Source: Psococerastis gibbosa
Taxonomy: Eukaryota > Arthropoda > Insecta > Psocodea > Psocidae
DNA: 64,000 bases
Assembly (NCBI GenBank): GCA_963971405.1
Contig: OZ020487.1
Coordinates: 12,001,344-12,065,343, forward strand
Reading direction: 5' to 3'
Made by a program: the position numbers and the translations under genes. The notes under the pieces were generated by a model. That model was not told the DNA's origin. It made no database searches and was given only the letters and a program-made list of their open reading frames with translations. Positions 13,001 to 21,668 of the stretch are shown piece after piece (within the stretch, counting starts at the first letter, position 1; each line of letters opens with the position of its first letter).

Positions 13001-15046
13001 TACAAAACTATGTTATCTTAACGTTATTGGCTCTCAGAGACTTTTGACTAATGATCTGTATAAAAATGTTATTTTGATGATTGTATTCAAAAGGCTGAAA
13101 CTTTATGAGACAACAGGGCAATAGAATTTTTTCAAAGTCAAAGTTCTCAAGTAACATCAACTATAGGGGCTAAAGTGACCAATAGGCTAAGAACGGGGGT
13201 TACGCGCGAACCTGTGTACCTAGGTAGGTGGGGACTGGCGGAGGACCCGACTTGCGAATGCGGACAACGACAAGACGACGGTCATCTTCTGGTTATATAT
13301 AAATAAATAAATAAATATATTTCTGTTACATTATACAATACCGTACAAGTACAAGAGAGTATAAAATAAAATCGAATAAAATAAATAAAATTTGCCCGAG
13401 ACTAGCAGAAGCTGTGTCCCAGACAGATCTTTCAGTTGCCAATGACAAAGCCATTCATCCAGGCCGCAATATTTTGGATCAACCTGTCTTAGGCCCGGTC
13501 ACGTTAAATAAGTAAGTAAGTAAGACTAGGTCCAAAATTGAAATGCCATAAAGTAGTGGAAAAGCTCGTCTACATTATAATGTAGATTGTGTAGCCGGCA
13601 TTTACACGGCCACAGTTTCTGAAGTCGTGGACCTACCAACATAACATTGTATTTTCTTTTGCTTCCAAAAATTGTGGCTGAACGGTGTTATTACCGGCTA
13701 CACATATGCATTATTATAATTTAGAAGATCTTTTCCACTACTTTATGGCATCATATTAATTGTGGATCTACTAGATGATTGATATAATAAAACATTCGAC
13801 TTTGTCAAAGAAACGTGAAGTAGGGGTTCCAGATTTAGTCATGATGAAAAAGCATTCGTGGCAATACGTCTCCTAGGAAGAAAACGATCTTATATACAGT
13901 TTATAGGCCTACTTCATTGAAATCTCACTTCTACTTATAAAATTTCAACAACAAAAATGAAACTAAGAAGAATTTGTAGGTTCGGGTTGTTAACCAGGCC
14001 GTATGCATTATTTTATGGTCAGTAACAGTCCAGTAGGTATAGAAACTGACTATACAACGTAAGGTTCAATACAAAAACGGAAAACTATTCCGCGAAGTCT
14101 GGGCCCACCCAACCCAAATGGGTACGTAATCTCCATCGTCACGGGAAAAATATTAACCCACAATAACCAATAGTGTATTCGTCAAAAGAAGATCTTCTAA
14201 CAGTCCCCAGTCGAGGCTGTCGTGCCACAATATTTCTTTCCTTTGCATTTTTTTACTCCATTTAAGTTATACCTTCAGTAACAGCATGCATAAATGCACA
14301 AATTATTCAATGAATGTGATGTTGACCAGTGGCGCCGCTACGGGGGGTGCCCGAGGAGGACTGACCCCCCCCCCCCCCACGTTTGAGATATTTTACAAGA
14401 TGTTAAATTTCAGAATTATCGTAATTCAAAAACTTTGAAAAACAAGACTTTGTATTTAGTGGAAATGACTACAGAATGCGGAACTTCATACTTCTGCATT
14501 GTAAATAAATAAATAAATAAATATTGACTTTTCTTGTTCTATTACTAAGCCAACCTAGCGCAGTTAGGGCTATTAAGCTCTCTCTTACACTCAACTAGAA
14601 AGACCTGGGATCGCCTGCTTTACATGCCCTCCGAAGCATAGCCAGAAAATGTAGCAAGTGTGGGGCTCGAACCGGCAACTCTTCAGGTGAAAGTCGGAGT
14701 CTGTACCACTACTCTACATGTCCTGTTCTGTTGTTACTCGTATTTCAGCTTAATTATGTGTACGGTAGGAACCCTGGTGTATTTTGTATATGTGATCGTT
14801 TTGGTTTAGACAACTGTGATTCATATTATATACAGTATATTAGTTATTTAGTTAGTTATTTAATTAAAATCTTACTGATTACCTTTCTTTAAAAAAAACC
14901 TCCAGATCACTCTTGTAGGTACTATCTCTCTCTTTGTAACGAACACAATTACAATCCATGGCGATCATATACAAGGAGAAAATACTAAGTACTGTACATT
15001 ATTAATGAAAATTAAACAGAAACCTTACCAAATTTGAACCCATCAT
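703..15046 (-). CDS. Gene A: secreted Gln/Tyr/Pro-rich structural protein, six exons, 385 aa
   Basis: Exons in transcript order: 15046-15029, 10763-10427, 9806-9693, 2991-2884, 2191-1947, 1038-703. All introns are GT-AG and phases agree at each junction; total 1158 nt with a TAA stop. The protein starts MMGSNL and continues AAWLLPALLLS, a clear signal peptide ending near Ala21. A short charged segment follows (residues ~22-47, rich in Lys, Glu, Asp), then about 340 residues of low complexity dominated by Gln, Tyr, Pro, Ser and Ala, with QQY and PQQLQAY motifs. I see no chitin-binding R&R motif, no cysteine array and no membrane segment after the signal. Composition fits an extracellular matrix protein such as cuticle or eggshell, possibly Tyr- or Gln-crosslinked; that role is inference. 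The gene shares strand, tiny first exon and composition with genes B and C. Introns are 4265, 620, 6701, 692 and 908 nt and full of repeats. Confidence 0.85.
1277..1521. mobile_element. 245-bp inverted-repeat element, GAGGAG family, copy 1
   Basis: About 32-bp terminal inverted repeats begin GAGGAGCTTGGTTACAAACG and end as its imperfect complement. The element is flanked by AATT on both sides (1273-1276 and 1522-1525), a 4-bp target duplication. No coding capacity. It sits in the last intron of gene A. Related copies are at 41244-41491 and 55338-55584. Confidence 0.8.
1947..2191 (-). CDS. Gene A exon 5 (residues ~193-274)
   Basis: Acceptor TTTTCCAG before GATTAGGC and donor GTATGG after AACCAG. 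It is open across 81 codons and reads GLGAGAAPIPHHQAANFYYP at its start, then Gln/Pro/Ser-rich sequence ending PSPLTSNQ. It joins in phase 0 to the last exon. Confidence 0.88.
2233..2480 (+). mobile_element. LINE 3' end: ORF2 C-terminus and 3' UTR
   Basis: Plus-strand reading gives RPIGRPRMSLETKVREDLRT, then RNTWKIKI and a stop at the TAA near 2390. This matches the usual C-terminal pattern of non-LTR ORF2 proteins (GRP, a charged helix, then a W-K/R segment). The 3' UTR contains gggccgaaaggcccaaa and ends in a ctttctttc tract. It lies in gene A intron 4, opposite in sense. The 3' UTR recurs near 31100 (plus) and 29640 (minus). Confidence 0.65.
2692..2800 (+). repeat. Dispersed repeat fragment (CCGGGGTTTA family)
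   Basis: The sequence from ccggggtttattcaattg through tgcgcgggaaattcaaat matches 11902-12010 in the same orientation. The copy near 11.9 kb runs on to about 12195 and may be the fuller one. Unclassified. Confidence 0.5.
2884..2991 (-). CDS. Gene A exon 4 (residues ~157-192)
   Basis: Acceptor TTTTAG and donor GTATGG. It encodes VPNSHATPQQQQAYVMAYAS and then PAALAAYQQQTATYYQ. It is 108 nt with the same 1-to-1 phase as exon 3, so exons 3 and 4 form two symmetric cassettes. That would allow frame-preserving alternative splicing or past exon duplication. Confidence 0.87.
3416..3600 (+). mobile_element. SINE family 3, copy 1
   Basis: A tRNA-like head reads ttcggtggcaaagtggtagc (box A-like), with gagacgtgtcgcaactcgac as a degenerate box B region. 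The body continues to gtcaatcggatacattcatt-like sequence and an A-rich end. Other copies are at 7176 and 19318. It lies in gene A intron 3. Confidence 0.6.
4640..5220 (+). repeat. Repeat R1, internally deleted copy
   Basis: The head (ttgctttccaatttatacg) jumps to the central part (tgcggtgggtcgcttgcc) and runs through a 24-base oligo-C tract at 5066-5089 to the R1 end (ataaattggaaagcatgttc). Compare full copies at 26190-27062 and 34040-34930 on the other strand. Confidence 0.65.
5287..5580 (+). other. Unassigned 97-codon open reading frame between two R1 copies
   Basis: An ATG-to-TAG frame (MTAGNEFFWHSADFKVEV...) in DNA more GC-balanced than its surroundings. It has six Cys and ends Arg-rich. 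I recognise no domain. It lies between two R1 copies and inside gene A intron 3 on the opposite strand, so it is more likely transposon-derived or chance than a host gene. Confidence 0.2.
5597..6330 (+). repeat. Repeat R1, long copy
   Basis: It begins ttgctttccaatttattcg and continues through the conserved block gatttcaacggatttacacg, the GTCT microsatellite (5738-5762), gatttccgggcaaactactc and tgcggtgggacgcttgcc, to the region near the gaggta motif. No protein recognised. Adjacent to the deleted R1 copy upstream. Confidence 0.65.
7064..8325. repeat. ~185-bp satellite array with dimeric order
   Basis: About six and a half units. The phase marker gacacacta/caaa recurs near 7410, 7575, 7765, 7946, 8136 and 8316, a spacing of 165-190 bp. 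Units at 7410 and 7765 share ...ccccataaatagaac, while units at 7575 and 7946 share ...aatcctNcaccataaatag. The array therefore has an A-B-A-B higher order of about 360-370 bp. SINE family 3 interrupts the first unit. It lies in gene A intron 3. Confidence 0.85.
7176..7356 (+). mobile_element. SINE family 3, copy 2, inserted in the satellite
   Basis: Starts around tcgatctcgatagcaaggtg and ends ttttttgaagaaaataag. The satellite consensus gacgtaatattctaag is split with AATATT repeated on both sides, which fits a short target duplication. It gives the relative age: the array formed before this insertion. Confidence 0.7.
8326..9311. other. Gene A intron 3 sequence, no feature recognised
   Basis: AT-rich unique-looking sequence after the satellite. 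A 66-codon minus-strand frame near 8882-9082 has no recognisable content. An A-run lies near 8806. Confidence 0.4.
9329..9599 (+). mobile_element. SINE family 5 with (AAC)n tail and 17-bp target duplication
   Basis: The 271-bp element begins ggaacatggtgggacatg and ends in an AAC repeat. AACCTGCGAGTCAAAAG occurs exactly at 9312-9328 and again at 9600-9616, a 17-bp target site duplication. A diverged inverted copy is at 24700-24935 with an (ACT)n tail. Both share gtggttcggaatccactata. No clear tRNA promoter boxes, so the parent RNA is unknown. Confidence 0.8.
9693..9806 (-). CDS. Gene A exon 3 (residues ~119-156)
   Basis: Acceptor TTTTTAG before ATGGATTTC and donor GTACGA after CAAG. It encodes GFPHAGGNSMAGSAGPYHSA and then SPQAFQAYYSQQLSQ. 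At 114 nt it is a whole number of codons, so skipping it would keep the frame. Confidence 0.85.
10138..10275 (+). pseudogene. LINE ORF2 C-terminal remnant
   Basis: The plus strand reads RRGRPKKEFVDQLKEGPGAR, then TYSTKS and a stop, with more similarity after a frame change (EEEDTIRRELE-like). The GRPKKEFVDQ motif and its spacing are typical of non-LTR ORF2 C-termini. Broken. It lies in gene A intron 2. Confidence 0.6.
10427..10763 (-). CDS. Gene A exon 2 (residues 7-118 plus one base)
   Basis: The acceptor TTTCAG precedes GCAGCATGG. The exon encodes the hydrophobic core of the signal peptide, the charged segment (KLEDIEKDNLKADQEAKLEK), and a Gln/Tyr-rich stretch with two PQQLQAY copies and a run of seven Gln. 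It ends CAGA before donor GTGAGT, leaving one base of an Asn codon completed in the next exon. Confidence 0.9.
11902..12195 (+). repeat. Dispersed repeat of the CCGGGGTTTA family
   Basis: The left part matches 2692-2800. The right part contains aatttgaatttcccgcgcat, roughly the complement of the gcgggaaattcaaat segment in the left part, suggesting an inverted-repeat element. Ends not resolved. It lies in gene A intron 1. Confidence 0.4.
12869..12971. mobile_element. 103-bp inverted-repeat MITE
   Basis: ATGAAGAACCAGTAGAATCC at the left end and its exact complement at the right. The interior contains cttccaaacgtttcgtcaac, also found near 50020 inverted, where a related 179-bp element has similar ends. 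No clear target duplication. It lies in gene A intron 1. Confidence 0.65.
13125..13525 (+). pseudogene. LINE ORF2 C-terminal fragment, interrupted
   Basis: The plus strand reads VTNRLRTGVTREPVYLGRWG, then LAEDPTCECG and GHLLV. This is the zinc-knuckle-like C-terminus of Jockey/I-type ORF2 proteins (CxC, then H near HLL). After an AT-rich insertion at about 13294-13392 the frame resumes as CPRLAEAVSQTDLSVANDKA. It ends in a (TAAG)n tail. It lies in gene A intron 1. Confidence 0.65.
13543..13751. mobile_element. 209-bp inverted-repeat MITE
   Basis: Ends ATGCCATAAAGTAGTGGAAA and its exact complement. An inner inverted pair tgtgtagccgg and ccggctacaca makes a second stem. Noncoding. Target duplication not clear. 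Confidence 0.65.
14098..14240 (+). repeat. SINE family 4 body fragment
   Basis: gggcccacccaaccc followed by tcgtcacgggaaaaa resembles the body following the tRNA-like head at 46505. The head is missing here. Weak similarity. Confidence 0.35.
14490..14730 (-). mobile_element. SINE family 2, copy 1
   Basis: Minus-strand order: tRNA-like head (acatgtagagtagtggtaca, then gactttcacc), box B-like gttcgagcccc, a conserved body (catgccctccgaagcat on the plus strand) and an AAAT-repeat tail on the plus-strand left side. Other copies at 24148, 42600 and 63535. Confidence 0.75.
15029..15046 (-). CDS. Gene A exon 1 (start codon, residues 1-6)
   Basis: ATGATGGGTTCAAATTTG is followed directly by the donor GTAAGG and joins in phase 0 to the exon at 10763. 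It supplies the n-region of the signal peptide. A TATATATA box lies about 70 nt upstream. An in-frame ATG at 15097 would add 17 residues (MADAFG...), but it sits at or before the start expected from the TATA spacing, so the MM start is preferred. Confidence 0.75.
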
Positions 15047-15115
15047 TATCCTAGTTACACACCGTCTTCGCACCAACAATCCAAACGCGTCTGCCATTCT
15101 TTTTGACTTGGGAGG

Positions 15116-15123
15116 TATATATA
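15116..15123 (-). promoter_or_regulatory. Gene A TATA box
   Basis: TATATATA on the minus strand, 70 nt upstream of the chosen start codon. Normal spacing would start transcription near 15093, leaving a 5' UTR of about 45 nt. Confidence 0.6.
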
Positions 15124-15124
15124 G

Positions 15125-15569
15125 ACTTTAGCACCTGTACCTGGAGTTTACAATGAACCACAACCTCCCACCACCCAACGGCGTTTACTTTCTTCTTACA
15201 TTTCACTCGAACTAACCATTAACTCTTATAAGACCGTTTAGTGGCTTTCTATATAACGTTTCCAGTGATTTCTTAGATTGCTTGTTTTTTTAGTGATTGT
15301 GGGCTATTTGCAGCTCACGACTACTCCATATTCTTCTTCTTCTTCTTCTTCTTCGTCATCATCTTCTTCTTCTTTTTCATGTTCGTGTTGAATTCATTTA
15401 CTTTCACGTTAATATGTCTAGGTGGATCCACCAATTAAGGCTTTATGAGGTAGTTATATTTTTACGCGTGATTGACTCTTTCAATAGCTCAATAAAACGT
15501 GCAGTGGTATACTATTTAATTTAGTACTGTACGGTATCCGGTTTATGATGGTAATTTTTGAGGCTCATT
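15125..15569. other. Upstream of gene A, no gene recognised
   Basis: Contains a CTT microsatellite at about 15330-15375. A small plus-strand frame across it (Leu/Ser-rich) is an artefact of the microsatellite. Upstream regulatory sequence for gene A may lie here, but no site can be named. Confidence 0.4.
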
Positions 15570-16000
15570 ACTCTCCTAATTTGTATAATAAGGAAAGTTC
15601 CGTGATAGTTAAAATGTTTGATTTTGAGATTTTAAATACGTTTTGCGGCAACAGGGGTCCAAAAATTTGTTTTAAAGTTGTGTGGTTTTGTGTAGGTTTT
15701 GTCGTCTGTGGGTCTGGCAGTTCAAGCATTATCTGCCCAACTACTTGACGTATTTAGTCGAAATTGGGCACCTACATCCACAACAATATTGTCCAAGGAC
15801 ATGGTTTTCCTTTTTGGGATAACTTTCTTTATGGGTGTTTTAACCCATCGAACAAGCCGCTCTCAACACCGGCTCCGATGTTTTATATTCACAATAAAAT
15901 TAATGCAAATTGTAGTTTTCGCTGATATACTGCCTGCATAAACAGCGGTTTGTCCCTGATAGTTTGGTTCTGGGGGCAAAAAAGAAAAGGTAGAAAAAAG
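15570..16000 (+). repeat. Repeat R1, old diverged copy
   Basis: Recognisable blocks in R1 order: tttgtataataaggaaag, ttgattttgagatttt, caactacttgacgtattt and tgatagtttggttctggggg. Strongly mutated. Confidence 0.45.
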
Positions 16001-17529
16001 AAAACAAAGGAAAGAGAAAAAGTGATGGATTACTAAAAGAAATAATTTTTAATCTAGCCGAGAAGCAATTCCATCGGAGCTACTTAACTCAACTATGAAA
16101 TAGGGTAATACTACCTAACTTTTTTAAGCAGGCTTTGATTTTTTAATAAAACTAACTTTTTTAATTAGTTTTACAATTTTTTGGTTAAATATATTGAAGG
16201 TACTGTAGTTTTTTTTCTTTTTTGCTGCATTGTTTCCTCGAATATACTGTAGAGCCAGAATGGAAGGCAGAAGGTGGCAAAACAGGCTACAGAAGGTCGA
16301 AGCAAGGGCTGATGTCGGCAGCCGCTGCATTGAGATAGCCTTTGGATCACCTGGAGCTGTAGCGCTAGAAGAATTAGTTGAAGAAGCAGAAGAAGAAGCT
16401 TTCTCGATGTAGCAACCTAAAAACTTAGAAAAATGGTGATATTGTGCTAGTGACCACACGACAGAAGTGAAACATCCAGTCCTATTAATAACCCTAGAAG
16501 TTGAGTTAGGTCAAAACAGAAAAAATGGTCGCGGGATAATTATGATTTTTCCAAACCTACAATTTCTAATTCTTCTATTCTTTCTAATTCTAATTCCTAC
16601 CCAATTGCATCAAAATTCATGCATGGCTCCAGTAGTTTGGCCACAAAACAGAACATAAATTATAAGAAAATATAGTTGAAGAATTCAACTGCAATTCCGG
16701 AAAGCATAATTAGTGGCGCTGCTGAGACATCTAGCGCCTTAGCGCCAAGAAGTACGGGTAAGCTGAGACATCTAGCTATTCTATAACACTGCTCCGTTTC
16801 CTCCAATGCGATGACTAATGACCTCCTAATCTTATGTCCTCCAAATTGGCGGGAGCAATGTTCCCGTTTTTGTTATAGCAGGCTAACTCAATCTCGACTC
16901 CTACCTCCAAACCGGCAAATATTATGTTTCTATGCTCTTATACTAGTACATCCCACGAAAAAGTCAACAATCTAGCTTTCAGCTCACCATAAGAAGTTAC
17001 ACTTTAAAGAAAAAAAATACTTCTACTCCATATCTTATTCAACAAACCATGCATATTGGGGCGTGTAACCCGTACAAATGGATTGCCTTCCGGATGCAAT
17101 AACTTCTTGTGCAGGCATATGTATACAATACAGACCTGAAATTATGTGAATGCCAAACGTCCGATAAAGATCCAATCGGACCGGTCCAAATCCAGTTGCG
17201 TATCTACACGGTACCATCCCATTTCTCTGGACCACATGTGTAATCTGATAACTCCAAATTGAATAACAATTCAACAGCCCAGGGTAACCAAAGGATAATA
17301 AAATAGAATTGATCGCGTCTAATATAAAGCTAAGTATTGCGGATTATAGTGGCCAAATGTGGTGGAAATGACAAAAGGAATGTATACATGCTGTAGGATT
17401 TCAACAAACTAGCTGGCAGGGGCGTCATTAAATTGTTGCGCATGTTGACTGCCAGAAAATAATGATCGTTGAGATATCCCATTAGATAGGTGAAATGCAC
17501 CTCAGCTTTTTTAAATTATTGACAGCATC
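16001..17529. other. Intergenic, little recognisable
   Basis: A 60-codon plus-strand frame at 16230-16412 (MEGRRWQNRLQKVEARADVG..., acidic end EELVEEAEEEAF) has some coding-like character but matches nothing I know. Otherwise AT-rich sequence. Confidence 0.3.
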
Positions 17530-17575
17530 TTGACTGCTTCTTCTGCTTCTTCTTCTTCTTCTTCTTCTTCTTCTC

Positions 17576-17609
<34 letters not shown>

Positions 17610-17770
17610 TTCTTCTTCATCTTCTGGCTCTACAGCTCAACAACACTCCTCCAGTCATCTCGGTTTTGTACAACACTCCACCATCTACGGGCTCCCAATT
17701 CGCCAAGTTCAGTTTCCAACTCATCCTTCCAGCGTTTTCGAGGAATTGAATTGACAGCATCGATATCACC
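17530..17770 (-). pseudogene. LINE ORF2 C-terminus with (GAA)n tail
   Basis: The minus strand reads RKRWKDELETELGELGARRW, then WSVVQNRDDWRSVVEL and stop, the typical non-LTR ORF2 ending (RxRWxDEL, then W, DR/RDDWR). A GAA-repeat tail follows. This explains the long CTT run on the plus strand and the spurious poly-Ser frame there. 5'-truncated. Confidence 0.75.
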
Positions 17771-17918
17771 GATTTTTTTTTCTTTTTAATTGCATATGCC
17801 ATGTTATGGGAGGCGTGGGAAGTAGGCCTATACCCAATTTCAAATTTTTCATATCCCCTATAAGCTTACTATATCTAAATACAGAGAAACATATTTTCTT
17901 ATAAGCAATGAGTCTTAA

Positions 17919-18303
17919 GGCTGAGTGTTCAAAATGTTTTGTAAACAAGAAATTTTGCTGATTTTATGACGAAACTAATTTATTGCTCGTTCCACAGATA
18001 CAAAGATAACATAGTGAACAGATAAAAAACTTATACAAAATACAAGTTATCCCAGGAAGTTTATATTTTCTGAACTGAAATATTATTACCTTAGAAAAAT
18101 GGGACAAAGAGCCTTAAACCCATTTTGTAGAACAGTTGTAAATCTGTAGGGGAAATAGACAGCTTTCACAGAAAACTCGTACTTCTTAAGATTTTTTCAT
18201 CTGTTCCCTTTTATATCTGTGTGGCTGTGGAACGAGCAATTAATTAATTTCGTCCAAAAATTACGATAATTTCTTGTTTACAAAACATTTTGAACACTCA
18301 GGC
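17919..18303. mobile_element. 385-bp inverted-repeat element flanked by TTAA
   Basis: Terminal repeats of about 90 bp (GGCTGAGTGTTCAAAATGTT at the left; complement at the right with one mismatch near the tip), including an inner attgctcgttccaca block. TTAA lies on both sides (17915-17918, 18304-18307), as for piggyBac or Kolobok elements. Noncoding. A faint relic of the inner block lies near 59300-59370. Confidence 0.75.
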
Positions 18304-19317
18304 TTAAATATCAGCCAAAAAATCAATATTATTCACTTAAATGTTTATTTTATACTTATTATACAGGTTTGTGGGGTCCGTTAGTCTCTGATGACTGATG
18401 ATGGGCGCGACCAGTTTCATACTCTTCAATAGTCCAGAGCAGGACTACTTGTCGTACTTTCCTGGAACTATCGTGCCATTACAATTGTCACTACACTCGG
18501 GCCTAAGCACGACAGGGCGTCAACCTGGAGACAGTCAGGTCGCCGGGACGGAAGGAACTGCAACAAAGAGGATTCAGGTGACACGCGGGATTACGCCACC
18601 GCAAAGGTCGCACCTGATTACGGAAAAAGTGAAAATTGAACCAATATCGGTTCACTAAAACCCAAAAAGGGTCAAGTAGACTTGGTCATTATACTAAACT
18701 ATTTTTTCTGTATCCCCCATTCCGTGCATTACTCAGTATTCAGTATTTAGTAATTTTATAATGTAAAAATCAATGACAATAAAATTTAGTATGATTTAGT
18801 ACAATACTCCCTACAAAATTATGAAAATGGGGGGGGGGCGCCTAATGAAACACCGCCCCATTCGAAAACCTATCGTTTCGCCCCTGCCAAAATAAGGTAC
18901 CGTAATACTAACCTTCTGCAACACCGTTGTCATCATACAATATATTCTAACCACAGAAAAGTAGACACATTAAATGACTGTGTTGCACTTTGTTTACATA
19001 ATTATGGCTTTCACATTTTCGTCGGAAAATCTACTGACAACTATTGTACCAGCCGAAACCCTGAGAACCAAGACTCTTCGCCTTCTCTACAGTAGGTACC
19101 TATGCTCTACTATGTATTGTAGTTTATTAGTCTACCATATCTACCGTATGGCGGGTAAAGAGTAACTTCCGCCGGGAATGTTAGGAAAAATTAACCTTTG
19201 TTGACAAAACAACCTATAATATTTATTTGTTATACCTTAACTCCTACTTAATTGGGGTTAATTTATAATAATTTAATCATATTCCCGGATAAGTTATTCT
19301 ATAAAAAATTAAAATAT
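18304..19317. other. Intergenic, no gene recognised
   Basis: An 86-codon plus-strand frame at 18398-18658 lies in less AT-rich sequence and has no recognised motif; it may be from an old retroelement. An oligo-G tract lies near 18830. Confidence 0.3.
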
Positions 19318-19500
19318 TGGCTTCGATGGCAAGGTGGTAGCGTGCTTGTACTTGTGCGAGTCTCTACAAGCCATGCGATCGGAGACGTGTCGTAACTCAA
19401 CACGGGTACTAACCTACAGAGGCGACTGAAGAGGTCAATCGGATACATTCATTAAAATGTTGGTAGCTTATGTGATTAATCTTTTTGTAAAAAAAAAAAT
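19318..19500 (+). mobile_element. SINE family 3, copy 3
   Basis: Closest to a family consensus: ggcttcgatggcaaggtggt, then gatcggagacgtgtcg and ggtcaatcggatacattc, ending in an A-run directly before an oligo-C tract. Confidence 0.65.
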
Positions 19501-20749
19501 TGCCCCCCCCCCCCGAAATCAAAACCTGGGCATGGCTTTGCTTGTATGCGATTAACCTTTTATTTAAAAAAAAGGCTATGGTAGGCCTACTGCAGTATAC
19601 CACCCAATCATTCAGTTATAATTTATACAATTATGTGACGGGCGTGCATACCCATTTACCAACAAATAACAGATCTTTCCGGTGTTATTAATAATTAATT
19701 AAACCCAGTCCTGTATCAAACATTTGCGCGACTGGCTATTAATTAAACAAGTTGAAACAAGCCTGCGGTTGTCGTTTATTTGCTATGCGTTTAGCGGAAA
19801 CATTCTCTTGCAGTCTATCTCGACTATTACAAAATGTATAATAAATTTTCATGTTTATCATAAATAAAATTAAAAGTAAAATCTATATAATGTATTGCAA
19901 TATCGTACATACACTGCATATTGTCATTAATTTAATAATTACCTTCAGGCGTTCGGAAATGTGCTGCATATTTGGTGCTTGGCCATTTTTACATTCAATT
20001 CGATTAATTAAATTAAGTCCGATACATACGGACAATTTGAACGCTAGTGATTCGCTGAGAAATAAAACATGGGGGGATTTCAGATCGTAAAAAACCCCTG
20101 AGTCTATGGCAACTGCCTTTGACTTGTCCCTAGCTTTTCGTAGGTACACGATTTTCCCATTGACACGCCAGTGGAATTAATCCGGGATCAAGGCCGTATT
20201 TATGGGGGGGGGGGGGTCCAGGGGTCCGGACCCGTCGTGAAAAATTCCATCATCCACAAACTATTTTCGTATACTTTCATTCTTTGCCAGTCCCTTTTTT
20301 CTTCGTCTTTTTTCCTCGTTTTTAAATAAATAAAAAATAAATTTGCTCTGTTCTTTCTATATTTCCACTTGTTGTATTTACCAAAATTCAGTTTATTGCT
20401 TTTGTAAGCTACCTTACGTACCCCCCCCCCCCTCCAGGGTCGGCCAACCGGTGGAGCACTCGCGCTTTGGGGGGCCTCGCGCCTGGCTCAATAAGCACTG
20501 GATAAAATAAAAATAAATGTTTGCAAAATAAAAAATAAATACTAATTTTATAATTAACATTGCTTTTTAATTAAAATTTAATTTTTTTTAAAAAGATAAT
20601 ATATATATTGCATCGGAGACCTCAAAGGCACTGGAATTGGACGACATAATCCACGAGTTTGCTACAATAAAATCTCGGCGGGTGGAAATACTTTAAGGGG
20701 GCTTATAGTATGCAATATTGCTATTAATGTGTGGTCATTTTCCAACGTA

Positions 20750-21130
20750 TATTCTCAAATAGGGGCCCCCCTATTTCCAGCAATTTGAATTAATATTATT
20801 GCTGCATCATTACTGATTTTAAAATGCGTAAAACCATACTATTTTCCCCTTATTTTTTTCAAGTTTTTCTCCCGAATGAGACTCCCGGGCCCCCCTGCTT
20901 CCAGCAATATGAATAAGCATTTAAGCATTCCTTTGTATGCTTTAAAAAATCTATGTTTCCTGCTGTTAAAATGCGTAAAACCCCACTATTGTTCCCTTAT
21001 ATTTTCGGGTCCCCCTATTTCCAGCAATATGAATAAGCATTATTGCTACATTGTTACTTTTGTTAAAATGCGTAAAACCCCACTATTTTTCCCTTATATT
21101 TTTAATTTTTTCCCCGGACCCCCCATTGGT
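20750..21130 (+). repeat. Tandem ~115-bp repeat with C-rich joints
   Basis: Three consecutive units of tccagcaatatgaataagc, then ttaaaatgcgtaaaacccca and ttcccttatatttt, separated by ccccc-containing joints. A single unit lies at 32265-32390 and inverted ones near 46983 and 47103, each beside an oligo-C/G tract. Confidence 0.6.
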
Positions 21131-21525
21131 ATCTATCTGCATCAGGCGCATGGGTTATTCAAGTAATGCACTGTAAATAAACGTGCCTTCGCTAACAAAC
21201 ACACCAGTTGCACAATCGCTATTAATTAATTAATTTGGCTTGGTAAGCCACTTTTCCCGCAATGACCCCTCCGAAAATCTGTCCTGGACTCGCCCTTGTG
21301 GGGGGGGGGGATTGTTCGCGCAGAATCTCGCTCCTGGCCTCGCGAACCCATGGGCCGGTCCTGCACCCCCCTCCCCCCCCCCTCCATCCCCCGCTGTCGC
21401 AAATCTATAGCTACGGCCTTGTCCGCCATTAAAAATGTAAACAAGATAATTTTACAATAGAAAGTCCTGTTCAAGACTCGTATCTGTACTTGGTAAAGTA
21501 ATGCCTTCGCCTGTTTCATTGCGTC

Positions 21526-21668
21526 AATGGTAAGCTTGTCTTAGCTTGTCCATTATCGCTTGTAGCTGGTGTAGGTTGACACCGAGAACGTATACCAGTT
21601 TGCCAATGGCTAGAAATTCATACGGAAACAATACAAATAATGTCCCAAATCCATGGGGTCATTGGCAT
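21526..21668 (-). mobile_element. ~145-bp GTCAATGG/CCATGGGGTCATTGG element
   Basis: Left end gcgtcaatggtaagcttgtc, right end tccatggggtcattggcat. The same element occurs inverted at 29944-30075 and 48594-48738. Partial copies lie near 60275 and possibly 44170 and 46890. Noncoding; class unknown. Confidence 0.55.

Noticed and set aside
16230..16412. 60-codon frame with an acidic end as a LINE ORF2 tail
   Set aside because: It lacks the GRP and W-DR-W pattern seen in the LINE remnants at 2233, 10138 and 17530; left unassigned.
17530..17754. Plus-strand poly-Ser frame
   Set aside because: It is the complement of the (GAA)n tail and ORF2 end of a LINE on the minus strand.
18398..18658. 86-codon plus-strand frame as a host gene
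   Set aside because: No recognised motif, promoter or splice partner; reported only as part of the intergenic description.
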